A stretch of DNA of 64,000 bases from Enterococcus larvae (lineage in GTDB: Bacteria; Bacillota; Bacilli; Lactobacillales; Enterococcaceae): positions 434,001 through 498,000 of the forward strand of contig NZ_JAEDXU010000002.1 in NCBI RefSeq assembly GCF_017830045.1, read 5' to 3'. Positions within the stretch are counted from its first letter, which is position 1. Every line of letters starts with the position of its first letter. Positions 43,852 to 53,070 of this stretch are shown piece after piece. A program made the position numbers and the translations under genes. The notes under the pieces are model-generated. The model was not told the DNA's origin. It saw only the letters and a program-made list of their open reading frames with translations, and made no database searches.

Positions 43852-45378
43852 CTAAGTTGTCAGTATTTTCCGAGGCTGTAGACGAATGATGCCGATTGAT
43901 GATAGTAGTATAGAACCAAAGCTGATCAGGATACCCATACCAGCCAGCATGACGATTTGGTCAGCAGTCACTGTGATATCCATTTCCTGAATTTCCTGTG
44001 CGGCTTCCTGAGAGCTGGCACCAATACTACCGAAGTTGCCTCCACCTCTGTTGCCGCTAGGTCCGCCTTGCCCCATTTCGTTATCATTTGAAGCCGTTTG
44101 TGTAGATTCTGTCTGCTGTTCAAGCAGCTGCTCGCCGATAACATTTCCAACAATGTTTCCGCTGAACGATGCTACGACTAATGCAAACAACATACACACC
44201 AGAATTTCTGTAAAGAATTGCATGATCACTTTCACTCTTGCCTCACCCATTGAAAGAAGTACACCAATTTCGTATCTTCTTTCGCGAATGGTCATCATGA
44301 CAATCAATGTCAAAATAATCACACCAGCTACCGCCACTAAAACAACGATATTCGTTGCAAAGCTGGCAACATTGTTTAATGGCTGCAGCATTTGCTGATA
44401 CATTTGATCATTTGTCTGCAAGCTGAATGTTTCTGTATCAACTAGCTTCTCAGCTTCTGCTACGAACTGATCCATACTTTCAGGATCTGACAATGTATAG
44501 GAAGCAGAATCGATTGTCCCCTCAGAATCATCGCCTTTTAATGTATTTGCGAAAGTATATGAGCTATAGAGCATATTTGCAGGATTCAAAAAGTTGAACA
44601 TCGTGCCCATGCTGCTGCTGCTTTCAGATGTTTCATAGATTCCTTTGATTGTTACTTCATAAGTTGTCTCTTCATCCTCGGGGCTTGTAATTGTGAATGT
44701 ATCTCCTACACTCAATTCGTTTGCTTCCGCAAGTGTCTGTTCAATTACAATATTATTTGTTCCCTCATCCTCTGCGGTAATTGCTTCGCCTTCAACGATG
44801 CTTGATGTTCCTTCGGAAAACCCAGAATACATTGACAGCTCCATGACACCTGTCACTTGAAAATCGCTTTGCATCATCGCAGCTGCACCGCCGGCTTCTC
44901 CGCCTCCCATCATTTCTCCACCAGGAGCGCCTCCCATCATTCCTTCGCCTTCTGTTGCTGTAGACGAGGAGGCCGCAGTATTTTCATCCTCTGAATCATC
45001 TGAGCTGGAAATTGGTGTAATATCATCTGTTGCTCCTGCAGACGATGATGAGATAAAGGAATAGCTTTTCACATTATCCAATGCAGAAATTTTTTCTGCA
45101 TCCTCTAAATTTACCGGTGTAACAGTAAAACTGCTAGGGTCCGGCCTTTCACTTCCATCCTCGCCTTCTGAACGCTCCATTCCATTCTGGCGATTAGTCG
45201 ACAGTGTTACTGTCGCTCCAACACTCTTCTTAGCATTTTCAGTTGCTGATAAGGCTGCACTTCGAATCGTCAGCCCCGCTAAGACAAAAATCAAGATTGC
45301 AGAAAATACTGCACTTAACAGTAATGTCCTTCCCTTTTTTGCCTTCATACTTAATAATGCTCGTCTTATAAAATCCAT
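43852..45378 (-). CDS. MacB/FtsX-type ABC transporter permease with Gly/Met-rich external loop
   Basis: The 508-residue permease has one N-terminal helix (about 16-38), a large extracellular domain, and three C-terminal helices, the MacB/FtsX topology. The external domain carries an unusual insert rich in Ser, Glu, Gly and Met (from about residue 125 to 170, with MMGGAPGGEMMGGGEAGG). A second Gly/Asn-rich insert lies between the second and third C-terminal helices. ATG 45378 follows AGGAGG. It is the first gene of a two-gene operon with its ATPase. Confidence 0.85.
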   Translation of the reverse strand: MDFIRRALLSMKAKKGRTLLLSAVFSAILIFVLAGLTIRSAALSATENAKKSVGATVTLSTNRQNGMERSEGEDGSERPDPSSFTVTPVNLEDAEKISALDNVKSYSFISSSSAGATDDITPISSSDDSEDENTAASSSTATEGEGMMGGAPGGEMMGGGEAGGAAAMMQSDFQVTGVMELSMYSGFSEGTSSIVEGEAITAEDEGTNNIVIEQTLAEANELSVGDTFTITSPEDEETTYEVTIKGIYETSESSSSMGTMFNFLNPANMLYSSYTFANTLKGDDSEGTIDSASYTLSDPESMDQFVAEAEKLVDTETFSLQTNDQMYQQMLQPLNNVASFATNIVVLVAVAGVIILTLIVMMTIRERRYEIGVLLSMGEARVKVIMQFFTEILVCMLFALVVASFSGNIVGNVIGEQLLEQQTESTQTASNDNEMGQGGPSGNRGGGNFGSIGASSQEAAQEIQEMDITVTADQIVMLAGMGILISFGSILLSSIGIIRLQPRKILTT

Positions 45379-45541
45379 ATAATAGCCTCCTAGCCAAATA
45401 ATCATGTTGGAACAAGTAACACTTTATTCTTATCAGCTTAAATAGAACTTAAAAATACCGATCTCATCTTCATCTTGCAAAAGAATTCGAAAAATGATTA
45501 AATGGAACTGTCTCAGAATTATTTTAGAGAGGAAAAAAATA

Positions 45542-46678
45542 GTGGAGAAAAAGAAAATAGGCTTTTATGGTTCGATTTTCTTTATTTGTTTCTTTTTGAT
45601 CATTGTCTTCTTCTTTTCTACACATACCTTTGATTATGCTGTAGAACAAGAAAGTCAATCATCTACTTCAGTATCTGCTCTTGAGTCAACGACCCCATCA
45701 GATATTGAACAAGCTATAGAGTCGAATCAAGAAACGTTTGATTCACAGGCAATTTTTGATGCTTCGATCGCTTTGGGTTCTGTCGATTCAGTAACACAGG
45801 ATAGTGCTTCTGCACAAGCAATGATCAGGACAGATATTCAACCGTCCATAAGTAACGCTTCTGAACAGGCTTTAGTAACTGATGAATCAGAAATGCCTGT
45901 CGAAGATAGTAAAACAACGGCTGAAAAGAAGTTCTATGAGCAAGTGCAAAAAGCAATAGACAAGGCCTCTGCTTCCTTTGATGGAACAATGGCCATCACT
46001 TACGTAGATCTGACAACAGAAACTCAGCTCTCTATCAATGATGAAAAAGAATTCTATACAGCCAGTACAATCAAGGTTCCCTTAGCAATGATGGTTGCAG
46101 ACAAAGTAAATGAAGGCGTATTGAAATGGACTGATAAAATCACCTATAAAGAGGATACCGACTACGAAGAAGGAACAGGGCGAATCCTCAATGATATCCA
46201 GCCTTCATACACTTTACAGACCTTGCAGGAGTACAACATCACCTATTCAGATAATATTGCTAAAAATATGCTCTATGGTCTTTTCGGTGGCAATGATCAG
46301 GCAAAACGGCAGCTGTACAGATACTTTTTCAATAGAGAAGCAGATGTTGAAGATACCAAGTTCACTTCGGCAGATGGCGCTGAAATTCTTTTAAGGCTTT
46401 ATGAAGAAAAAGAAACAAACAAAGAATATCAAAAAATCTATGATTACATGAAAAAAACAGTTTTCCACGAACGACTGGAAACTTCCCTTACAACTGGGAA
46501 AGTCGCTCATAAAATCGGCTCCTATGATAACGATATTCATGATATAGGTATTCTTGAATCCTCTCACCCATTCATCCTCTCGGTTTTTACCAATGGAGAA
46601 AATGGGAAGGAAGCTATCTCAGCAATTACCGATCAACTGTGGAAGCTGCAGGAAGAGCAATATCCTACCAGTAATTAA
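45542..46678 (+). CDS. Membrane-anchored serine hydrolase (class A beta-lactamase-like)
   Basis: The 378-residue protein has an N-terminal signal anchor (about 6-27), then a long Ser/Thr/Gln/Glu-rich stalk to about residue 125, then a beta-lactamase-fold domain. The active-site SxxK is S-T-I-K in YTASTIKVPLAMM, SxN is SDN in ITYSDNIAKN, and the KTG box is replaced by KIG (HKIGSYDND). Such Firmicute proteins are often cell-wall-acting or of unknown function rather than resistance enzymes. GTG 45542 has AGAGGA ahead; the longer frame is rejected. Confidence 0.8.
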   Translation: MEKKKIGFYGSIFFICFFLIIVFFFSTHTFDYAVEQESQSSTSVSALESTTPSDIEQAIESNQETFDSQAIFDASIALGSVDSVTQDSASAQAMIRTDIQPSISNASEQALVTDESEMPVEDSKTTAEKKFYEQVQKAIDKASASFDGTMAITYVDLTTETQLSINDEKEFYTASTIKVPLAMMVADKVNEGVLKWTDKITYKEDTDYEEGTGRILNDIQPSYTLQTLQEYNITYSDNIAKNMLYGLFGGNDQAKRQLYRYFFNREADVEDTKFTSADGAEILLRLYEEKETNKEYQKIYDYMKKTVFHERLETSLTTGKVAHKIGSYDNDIHDIGILESSHPFILSVFTNGENGKEAISAITDQLWKLQEEQYPTSN

Positions 46679-46681
46679 AAG

Positions 46682-46713
46682 AACAGTACGCAAATCTTGC
46701 GTGCTGTTTTTTT
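46682..46713 (+). terminator. Terminator of the serine hydrolase gene
   Basis: AACAGTACGCAA and TTGCGTGCTGTT form a stem with one mismatch and a short loop, followed by a T-run. Confidence 0.85.
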
Positions 46714-46775
46714 ATTGAGCAAACTTCCCTTTTATTTTTTTCAATCAGGAGCGACTCTTTTTAATAGTAATCCAT

Positions 46776-46790
46776 TGATAATGATTATCA
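46776..46790. promoter_or_regulatory. Perfect Fur-family box upstream of the P1B-4 ATPase
   Basis: TGATAATGATTATCA is a perfect 7-1-7 Fur box. It lies about 140 nt before the start codon and well upstream of the likely promoter. A degenerate second copy (TGATAACCACTATCG) is at 46846-46860. Confidence 0.7.
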
Positions 46791-46883
46791 TTACAGATTA
46801 GAAAAAATACAATTAAAAACCTTTATAAATAGCTATTTTTCTAATTGATAACCACTATCGTTCTCAATTAGATATATTTATTA

Positions 46884-46919
46884 TCAATTAGAGTATATTC
46901 TGTGTTATGCTCTAATTGA
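46884..46919. promoter_or_regulatory. Perfect 10-bp inverted repeat around the ATPase promoter
   Basis: TCAATTAGAG (46884-46893) and CTCTAATTGA (46910-46919) flank an extended -10-like TGTTATGCT. A second, shorter pair of the same words (CTAATTGA 46841-46848, TCAATTAG 46864-46871) lies just upstream. It looks like an operator array for a metal or redox regulator. Confidence 0.55.
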
Positions 46920-46932
46920 GGAGGCGATCATC

Positions 46933-48849
46933 ATGAAATTATCAAAAGAAAAACAGGCATTATTAGCTACTACCCTGTGCTTTCTATTTATGGTTGCCGG
47001 TTTGATCATGGAAAAAATCGGCCTAACTATTTACCCAACAGCATTTATACTGGCTATACTATTCGGTGGTTTCAAACAGACCAAGGAAGGTATTATTGAC
47101 ACATTTGAAAACAAGCATTTGAATGTTGACTTACTTATGGCCTTGGCAGCAATTGGCGCTTGTATTATCGGCAATTGGTTTGAAGGAGCTATGCTGACCT
47201 TCATTTTCTGCCTTAGTGGTGCGTTAGAAGAATATGCAACAAATAAAAGTAAAAAAGAAATATCCAACCTGATTAATCTACAACCTGAAACAGCTTTGAG
47301 ATTACACAACAACCAGACTGAAGAGGTTCCCGTCAGTGAGCTCCAGATAGGCGATCAGCTTTTGGTACCAAAAGGAGCTGGGGTGCCAATCGATGGTATT
47401 CTTTTAAATGGAAACAGCTCTATTGACGAAGCTGCGGTTAGCGGAGAATCGATTCCAGTCGACAAGAAAGACGGTGATGAGCTTTTTGGCGGAACAATCA
47501 ACCTAGGAGAAGCCTTTACCATGACTGTCACAAAAGACAGTGAAGATACCTTGTTTGCAAAAATCATTCGACTTGTGAACGAAGCGCAGAACACACCTTC
47601 ACAGACAGCAAGCTTTATTAGCCGAATTGAAAATATTTATGTCAAAGCCGTTTTGATCATTATTCCCTTGATGATCTTCATCCCTTATCTTTTTCTTGGA
47701 TGGAGCTGGGATGAGAGCTTCTATCGGGGGATGGTTTTATTAGTAGTTGCTTCCCCTTGTGCTCTTGTTGCTTCAGCCACACCCGCCACACTAGCGGCTA
47801 TTTCAAACGGCGCCAGAAATGGTGTACTATTCAAGGGTGGCGTCTATCTGGAAAATCTTGCTGAATTACGAGCAATTGCTTTTGATAAAACAGGGACATT
47901 GACCGAAGGAGCACCAACAGTTACGAATGCAGTCTTTCTAAGCGATAACAAGGAAGGACTCGATATTTTACTTTCTATGGAACAGAAATCTACCCATCCG
48001 TTAGCTCAAGCAATTCTGGCTTATTATAAGGATGAGTCCATTCCGTTATTCGAAGACCTGACCGTTCGCAATGTTATCGGCTTTGGGATGGAAGCCGATG
48101 TATCAGGATCTGTCTGGCGAATCGGGAAGCAAACCTTTTCTGAAACAGCACCCTTCTCAGAAGAATTGCTTCAAGAAATCGAAGCTCTTCACAATGAAGG
48201 AAAAACAGTGATTTATCTATTTAAAGACGATCAACTTGCTGCCTATTTTGGTTTATTGGACTTACCTAAATCGGAGGCTTATCAGGTTCTTGCTTATTTT
48301 ACTGAAAATGATATTCACACTACAATGATTACCGGAGATCATTTAAAAACAGCTGAAGCCGTTGGAAAAGCTCTTCCAATCAATGAGATCCATGCAAATT
48401 GTCTACCAGAGGATAAAACTCGCTTGATCAAAGAGCAAAAAGAGAAATATGGTGTCAACGGTATGGTCGGTGATGGTATCAATGATGCACCGGCACTTGC
48501 AAATGCTGCGATTGGCGTGGCGATGGGTGAAGGAACAGATGTAGCGATGGATGTTGCAGATGTTGTACTTATGAAAAACGATTTGGAAAAACTGCAAATG
48601 AGTCACATTTTATCGAAGAAGCTGAAACGGATCGTTACTCAAAACATTGTTTTCTCTGCAGCGGTCATATTACTACTGATTCTTTCCAATCTATTTCAAG
48701 TCATTAATCTGCCCCTTGGCGTGATCGGACATGAAGGAAGTACTATTTTAGTTATCCTAAATGGATTAAGATTATTGAAAACAATTCCAGTACATCCTAC
48801 TGATGAACAAAAAGGTATTAAACATCAGAAACTGGCTGAAAGTCATTAG
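46933..48849 (+). CDS. P1B-4-type heavy-metal efflux ATPase (PfeT/FrvA/PmtA-like)
   Basis: The 638-residue pump lacks an N-terminal metal-binding domain. It has the SPC metal motif (274-276), DKTGT (318-322), GDGINDAPAL and a C-terminal HEGST (600-604). SPC with HEGxT is the P1B-4 signature; characterised members export Fe(II), Co(II) or haem-derived iron. The Fur-type box upstream makes iron the best guess. About six to eight helices are visible. The start follows GAGGAGG. It is monocistronic with a very strong terminator. Confidence 0.88.
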   Translation: MKLSKEKQALLATTLCFLFMVAGLIMEKIGLTIYPTAFILAILFGGFKQTKEGIIDTFENKHLNVDLLMALAAIGACIIGNWFEGAMLTFIFCLSGALEEYATNKSKKEISNLINLQPETALRLHNNQTEEVPVSELQIGDQLLVPKGAGVPIDGILLNGNSSIDEAAVSGESIPVDKKDGDELFGGTINLGEAFTMTVTKDSEDTLFAKIIRLVNEAQNTPSQTASFISRIENIYVKAVLIIIPLMIFIPYLFLGWSWDESFYRGMVLLVVASPCALVASATPATLAAISNGARNGVLFKGGVYLENLAELRAIAFDKTGTLTEGAPTVTNAVFLSDNKEGLDILLSMEQKSTHPLAQAILAYYKDESIPLFEDLTVRNVIGFGMEADVSGSVWRIGKQTFSETAPFSEELLQEIEALHNEGKTVIYLFKDDQLAAYFGLLDLPKSEAYQVLAYFTENDIHTTMITGDHLKTAEAVGKALPINEIHANCLPEDKTRLIKEQKEKYGVNGMVGDGINDAPALANAAIGVAMGEGTDVAMDVADVVLMKNDLEKLQMSHILSKKLKRIVTQNIVFSAAVILLLILSNLFQVINLPLGVIGHEGSTILVILNGLRLLKTIPVHPTDEQKGIKHQKLAESH

Positions 48850-48877
48850 CTTTATTGATGTTAACCACCAACAGAAT

Positions 48878-48927
48878 AAACAGAGAAACAGCTCAGCCGA
48901 AGTATCGGCTGAGCTGTTTCTCTGTTT
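48878..48927. terminator. Bidirectional terminator with a 23-bp perfect stem
   Basis: The segment 48878-48900 pairs perfectly with 48905-48927 around the loop AGTA. It separates the ATPase gene and wecB, which converge; the right arm covers the wecB stop codon. Confidence 0.9.
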
Positions 48928-50023
48928 AAAGTTTTTCTTCAAGGATATCTGCGATTCGTTTTGAAGCCAGTCCATCACCATATGGGTTACTGGCATGACT
49001 CATCCGTTCGTACTCCTGAGGGTCCTCCAACAGCTGCTTGAAATTCTTATAGATGGTTTCTTCATCTGTTCCGACCAGCTTGAGAGTTCCCGCTGCAATC
49101 CCCTCCGGACGTTCTGTCGTATCTCTCATAACTAGAACCGGCTTACCTAATGAAGGAGCTTCTTCTTGAATCCCACCACTATCCGTTAATATCAAATAGC
49201 TTCTTTCCATAAAATTGTGGAAATCAACGACCTCTAAAGGTTCGATCAAACGAATCCGATCATCCCCGGAAAGATATTTATCAGCAATCTCTCGTACCTT
49301 AGGATTCAAGTGTATCGGGTAAATGGCCTTGACATCTTCATGCTCATCAACGATTCGTCTGATTGCCCGGAACATATGCTCCATCGGCTCTCCTAGATTC
49401 TCTCTTCGATGTGCTGTTATCAAGATCAACCGATCAGTCCCTACCCAGTCCAACTCTGCATTATGGTATGAAGACTTCACTGTCGTTTCCAGAGCATCAA
49501 TTGCCGTATTCCCTGTCACATAAATATCAGAAGCCTGCTTCCCTTCCTTCAGCAAGTGTTCCTTTGCTGTTTCTGTTGGTGCAAAATGAAATTTGCTGAT
49601 CAATCCTACTGCCTGACGATTAAATTCTTCTGGAAATGGAGAATAAATATTGTAGGTTCTTAGCCCAGCCTCTACATGCCCCACCGGAATTTGCAGGTAG
49701 AAGCAAGCTAGTCCTGTCGCGAAAGTTGTTGTTGTATCACCATGCACCAATACAACATCCGGCTTCTCCAGTTCCAGTACCTTCTTTATGTTTAATAGAA
49801 TGGCACTGGTCACATCGAATAATGTCTGGTTCGCTTTCATTACAGATAGGTCATAGTCCGGCTTTACATCAAATACATTCAATACTTGATCCAGCATCTC
49901 TCTATGCTGTCCAGTCACGCAAACCTTGACCTCCAAGCTTTTACGACTTTTCAACTCATTGACTAAGGGACACATTTTGATAGCCTCAGGTCTTGTGCCA
50001 AAAACTAATAATACTTTTTTCAT
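48926..50023 (-). CDS. wecB: UDP-N-acetylglucosamine 2-epimerase (non-hydrolysing)
   Basis: This enzyme converts UDP-GlcNAc to UDP-ManNAc. The 365-residue protein has VFGTRPEAIKMCPL at the N-terminus, the HVEAGLRTYN motif, and TDSGGIQEEAPSLGKPVLVMR near the C-terminus. It is the last gene on the minus strand after the exopolysaccharide operon, 112 nt from the GGDEF-like gene. In the related Listeria system the polymer backbone is ManNAc, so this enzyme plausibly supplies the precursor. UDP-ManNAc is also used for teichoic acid linkage units, so a general role remains possible. Confidence 0.93.
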   Translation of the reverse strand: MKKVLLVFGTRPEAIKMCPLVNELKSRKSLEVKVCVTGQHREMLDQVLNVFDVKPDYDLSVMKANQTLFDVTSAILLNIKKVLELEKPDVVLVHGDTTTTFATGLACFYLQIPVGHVEAGLRTYNIYSPFPEEFNRQAVGLISKFHFAPTETAKEHLLKEGKQASDIYVTGNTAIDALETTVKSSYHNAELDWVGTDRLILITAHRRENLGEPMEHMFRAIRRIVDEHEDVKAIYPIHLNPKVREIADKYLSGDDRIRLIEPLEVVDFHNFMERSYLILTDSGGIQEEAPSLGKPVLVMRDTTERPEGIAAGTLKLVGTDEETIYKNFKQLLEDPQEYERMSHASNPYGDGLASKRIADILEEKL

Positions 50024-50077
50024 TCTGCTTCGCTCCCCTTCTATTCAATATTCCATGAATGCCTACTCACGACTGCT

Positions 50078-50115
50078 CTTATTGAAACGGTCTTGCTTAG
50101 ACCCATTTCAATAAG
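50078..50115. other. Hairpin between the GGDEF-like gene and wecB
   Basis: CTTATTGAAA...GTCT pairs with AGAC...TTTCAATAAG with a small internal mismatch. There is no T-run on the minus strand, so it is more likely a processing or stability element than a full terminator. wecB may also have its own promoter here, but none is clear. Confidence 0.45.
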
Positions 50116-50135
50116 TCACATCTCTTTTTTATTCT

Positions 50136-50987
50136 TCAGACATCATACTGCAACTCTTTGATTCCTGCCGCCAAAAGATCTGTTGATGTTTTGTTTTCTT
50201 CTTTATCGTAATTAGAAATTGAAATAACCAACTCTATTTTGACACTACCAAGAATCTCTGATATAGCAGCTTTTTTTTGGAAATCCTCCTTCAATCGAGC
50301 GCGTATGATTTTCAATTCATTGATTTCATGAAAAGTCAGGATTCCCCAAGTCGGAACACTGTGATCAATAATATACTTGAAATTCTGTTCATTGAAATAG
50401 GTATTGACCTGTTCCGTAATGAGGTGAATCAGCTCTTTTGTTTGATCGTTAGTTAATCTGCTTTTTAGACTGTCCCAATACCGAACACGAATGACCATCA
50501 TATTGAGGTGTGCTGGATGATCCTGTGTCCCCATCGATAACACCGCAAAGTCTTCATCAAACATGTTCAATGTTCGAAGATTTGTTTCCTGATCCAAAGC
50601 ACTCAATCGTGTATTGTTTCGTTTCAGCCTGATATTTTCAGCGATTTGCTCCCTAAGCTGCAATGTAATCCCATAAATCAATAAACAAAGGACAGGCGGC
50701 ACAATCAGCCAAAAAGCATAGCCTAAAGTAAAGCCGTCTTTATACATGCTGACATAAAAAACATAGACAAGCTGACCAAAGAAAAACAGCAGGTTAAAAA
50801 TTAAGCCTGTCACAATATTGGTGAAATAAGTGATAATCACTAAAATGAATGTAATCATCAAACAGATGAGATTGAAGAAGAAAGTATTTGGACCAACTGA
50901 CATAAAAATTGCTGTCAGTAAAACAACAGTCATAAAGCCTAACAGACTGAGGTCCATGATTACGCCACGCTTGTTGTTATCATTCAT
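50136..50987 (-). CDS. Membrane protein with degenerate GGDEF domain (PssE-like)
   Basis: The 283-residue protein has four transmembrane helices (to about residue 115), a short coiled-coil (REQIAENIRLKRNNTRLSAL), and a cytosolic domain that starts like GGDEF proteins (LDQETNLRTLNMFDEDF). The GGDEF active motif is replaced (SVPTW by my alignment, before GILTF), and an RxxD inhibitory site is not seen at the usual place. It cannot be a diguanylate cyclase. In Listeria the counterpart PssE is the c-di-GMP receptor that activates the synthase. ATG 50987 follows GAGGAGGG and overlaps the upstream stop. Confidence 0.75.
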   Translation of the reverse strand: MNDNNKRGVIMDLSLLGFMTVVLLTAIFMSVGPNTFFFNLICLMITFILVIITYFTNIVTGLIFNLLFFFGQLVYVFYVSMYKDGFTLGYAFWLIVPPVLCLLIYGITLQLREQIAENIRLKRNNTRLSALDQETNLRTLNMFDEDFAVLSMGTQDHPAHLNMMVIRVRYWDSLKSRLTNDQTKELIHLITEQVNTYFNEQNFKYIIDHSVPTWGILTFHEINELKIIRARLKEDFQKKAAISEILGSVKIELVISISNYDKEENKTSTDLLAAGIKELQYDV

Positions 50988-53067
50988 CACGATTCCCTCC
51001 TCTTTCACCTGTATTGGAATAGTAACGCTTGATGATATAATATAGAACCAACGCTACCAGCACTACAGCTAATATGAAGACAACGCTATAAACTAACGCA
51101 TCTCTTCGGCTGACAATTCTTGAAACAATAGATTCCTCTTCTTCTGCAGAAGCTTCTTTTTTGAAACGATAATCATATCGGCGATAGTCTGTATCTACAA
51201 CAACAGCATCTCCTTGATAAATAGACGTATTCGCCTGAGACTTCAACTGAGTAGATGCCAAATAGACATTTTCAGAATCAACACCTGTCAAAATAAGCGA
51301 AACTGCCTCTTTGTTATAGGGAGAAAACAGCAGTTGAGCTGTTCCTATACTCTTTCCGTATTCCGATTCAATACTTAGCTTCTCATTAGAAACAAAGGTA
51401 TCAAAATCATCGGAATATTGGAAATACAGCTCCTTGTTCAGCTTTTTGATCAACGGATTATCTTTAGGAGTACCCAAAATAATCAAATTGTGAGAAACCA
51501 GTTCATTTTTAGATGGTTCATCTTTATAAAAAGTGATGTCTCCTGTATTACTTTGCGTATAGTTCCCTAGAAGGTTAAGAACATTCGTTAATGCCTTGAA
51601 ATAGTCTGCGTTCAGTTTTTCAGGTAGAACAATACCTAAATCAGCAAAGGTTTGGTTTTGGATAAAGATATTAGGGTAATTTGAAAACAATACTTCCTCG
51701 GATTCTTCCGTTTGTATAAATACATTGGAATCATTTTGAATCAGAGCCCACGGCGTATCTCCATTGTGCAGGATTTCCGGATTACTGACATTCAAATCGA
51801 ATGCCACTTTAATGACAAAGGCATCTGATATTTCCAACCCATCTGGAAAGTTCAACTGCAGCTGATCTCCGTTAGCCTTGCTTTTACTTAATTTCTTACT
51901 TCCTACAGGTAGATCATTCACGTAAACAGTAACGAGTGAATGATCAAAATCCAAATTATCAGAATACTTCATATGAATATCAAGAGAGCTGCCATCGGCA
52001 TTATTTCTATCTACAGGCAGATCTACAAAATAGACTTGCTCTTGATGATAGCTGCCTACCAGTTGATCACCGCTGGAAGTCAAAGGAATATTCCCATCAA
52101 ATTCCAAAGAAGAGGTAAAGGTTTTAGTATTGGCATCAATGACTTTCTCCGCTTTTTCAGTCTGAGTCATCAATTCTTCATTCGCAATATAGCGCCCGGC
52201 ATTCATCAATTGTGCTGTATCCTTTGATGTTGCCACCAGCACATGCTGGTCTTCTGTATTGAAAAATTTCAAAATCGCCTTGTCACTCACTTCTTTTTCA
52301 TCAATCTGACTCTTGTATTTGTCAGGCAGCTGGTCATAGCTGCTGATAACCAGTAAATAAGGCTTGTTCAATACATCTTTCTCATCTAAAGAATGCAAAG
52401 GTAAGTAATTTTCACTCGTTGTGATGATTCTTGAGACCCCTGTTAATGCATAAGAAGCTGCGGAAAGCTCCTCAACTGATGCATTCTCCGGAACTACGAT
52501 AGCGCTTTGCTGATTTGCAATCGTATCGGCTCCGGCAAAGTGATTATAAAACGAGTGGATCGTATTTTCCGGCAGAATCAAATCATACTGGAAGTTCACA
52601 TTAGAGCCATCATAGATGGTCAGCCAATTCGCAGGAGTCTGGACTAGCTTGTAGCTGTCGGAGCCTTCTGCATTAACGATCTGACCTTCAATCGTAAGCG
52701 TATTTGAACCGCTGATCAAATCCAAGGGGATGTCGATCGTCTCCGTTTGAATGTCTGTTGTTTTGCCAGGACGCCACGAGTAAAATTTGACCCCGTTGAC
52801 AGCCACTGTAATATCAGAGTTTTCTTCATTTTCCAGCTGGGTGATTTGGTATTTTAGATTGAATGTCGCTTTTTTAACATCCCAATAATCAATTTTGGTG
52901 AAGTACATCGTTGCTTTAACAGAGGTTCCTGTCAAAGAACTGGTTACATTTTGAAACGGTTGACTAAAGGTATGGTTACTCTGCTCCTCAGTTTCTGCAT
53001 GTGCTGTAGCTGGAACACCTATAAATAAACAAACAGCTATAAATACAAATAATTTTTTCATCTTCAT
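50980..53067 (-). CDS. BcsB-like exopolysaccharide synthase subunit (PssD-like)
   Basis: The 695-residue protein has a cleavable signal peptide (about 1-24, ending AHA), two rounds of carbohydrate-binding plus flavodoxin-like modules typical of BcsB (FSQPFQNVTSSLTGT; DLPVDRNNADGSSLDIHMKY), and a single C-terminal helix (VYSVVFILAVVLVALVLYYI). BcsB-type subunits guide the nascent polymer out of the membrane synthase. It starts 3 nt after the glycosyltransferase gene and overlaps the GGDEF-like gene. Confidence 0.85.
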   Translation of the reverse strand: MKMKKLFVFIAVCLFIGVPATAHAETEEQSNHTFSQPFQNVTSSLTGTSVKATMYFTKIDYWDVKKATFNLKYQITQLENEENSDITVAVNGVKFYSWRPGKTTDIQTETIDIPLDLISGSNTLTIEGQIVNAEGSDSYKLVQTPANWLTIYDGSNVNFQYDLILPENTIHSFYNHFAGADTIANQQSAIVVPENASVEELSAASYALTGVSRIITTSENYLPLHSLDEKDVLNKPYLLVISSYDQLPDKYKSQIDEKEVSDKAILKFFNTEDQHVLVATSKDTAQLMNAGRYIANEELMTQTEKAEKVIDANTKTFTSSLEFDGNIPLTSSGDQLVGSYHQEQVYFVDLPVDRNNADGSSLDIHMKYSDNLDFDHSLVTVYVNDLPVGSKKLSKSKANGDQLQLNFPDGLEISDAFVIKVAFDLNVSNPEILHNGDTPWALIQNDSNVFIQTEESEEVLFSNYPNIFIQNQTFADLGIVLPEKLNADYFKALTNVLNLLGNYTQSNTGDITFYKDEPSKNELVSHNLIILGTPKDNPLIKKLNKELYFQYSDDFDTFVSNEKLSIESEYGKSIGTAQLLFSPYNKEAVSLILTGVDSENVYLASTQLKSQANTSIYQGDAVVVDTDYRRYDYRFKKEASAEEEESIVSRIVSRRDALVYSVVFILAVVLVALVLYYIIKRYYSNTGERGGNRDE

Positions 53068-53070
53068 CCC

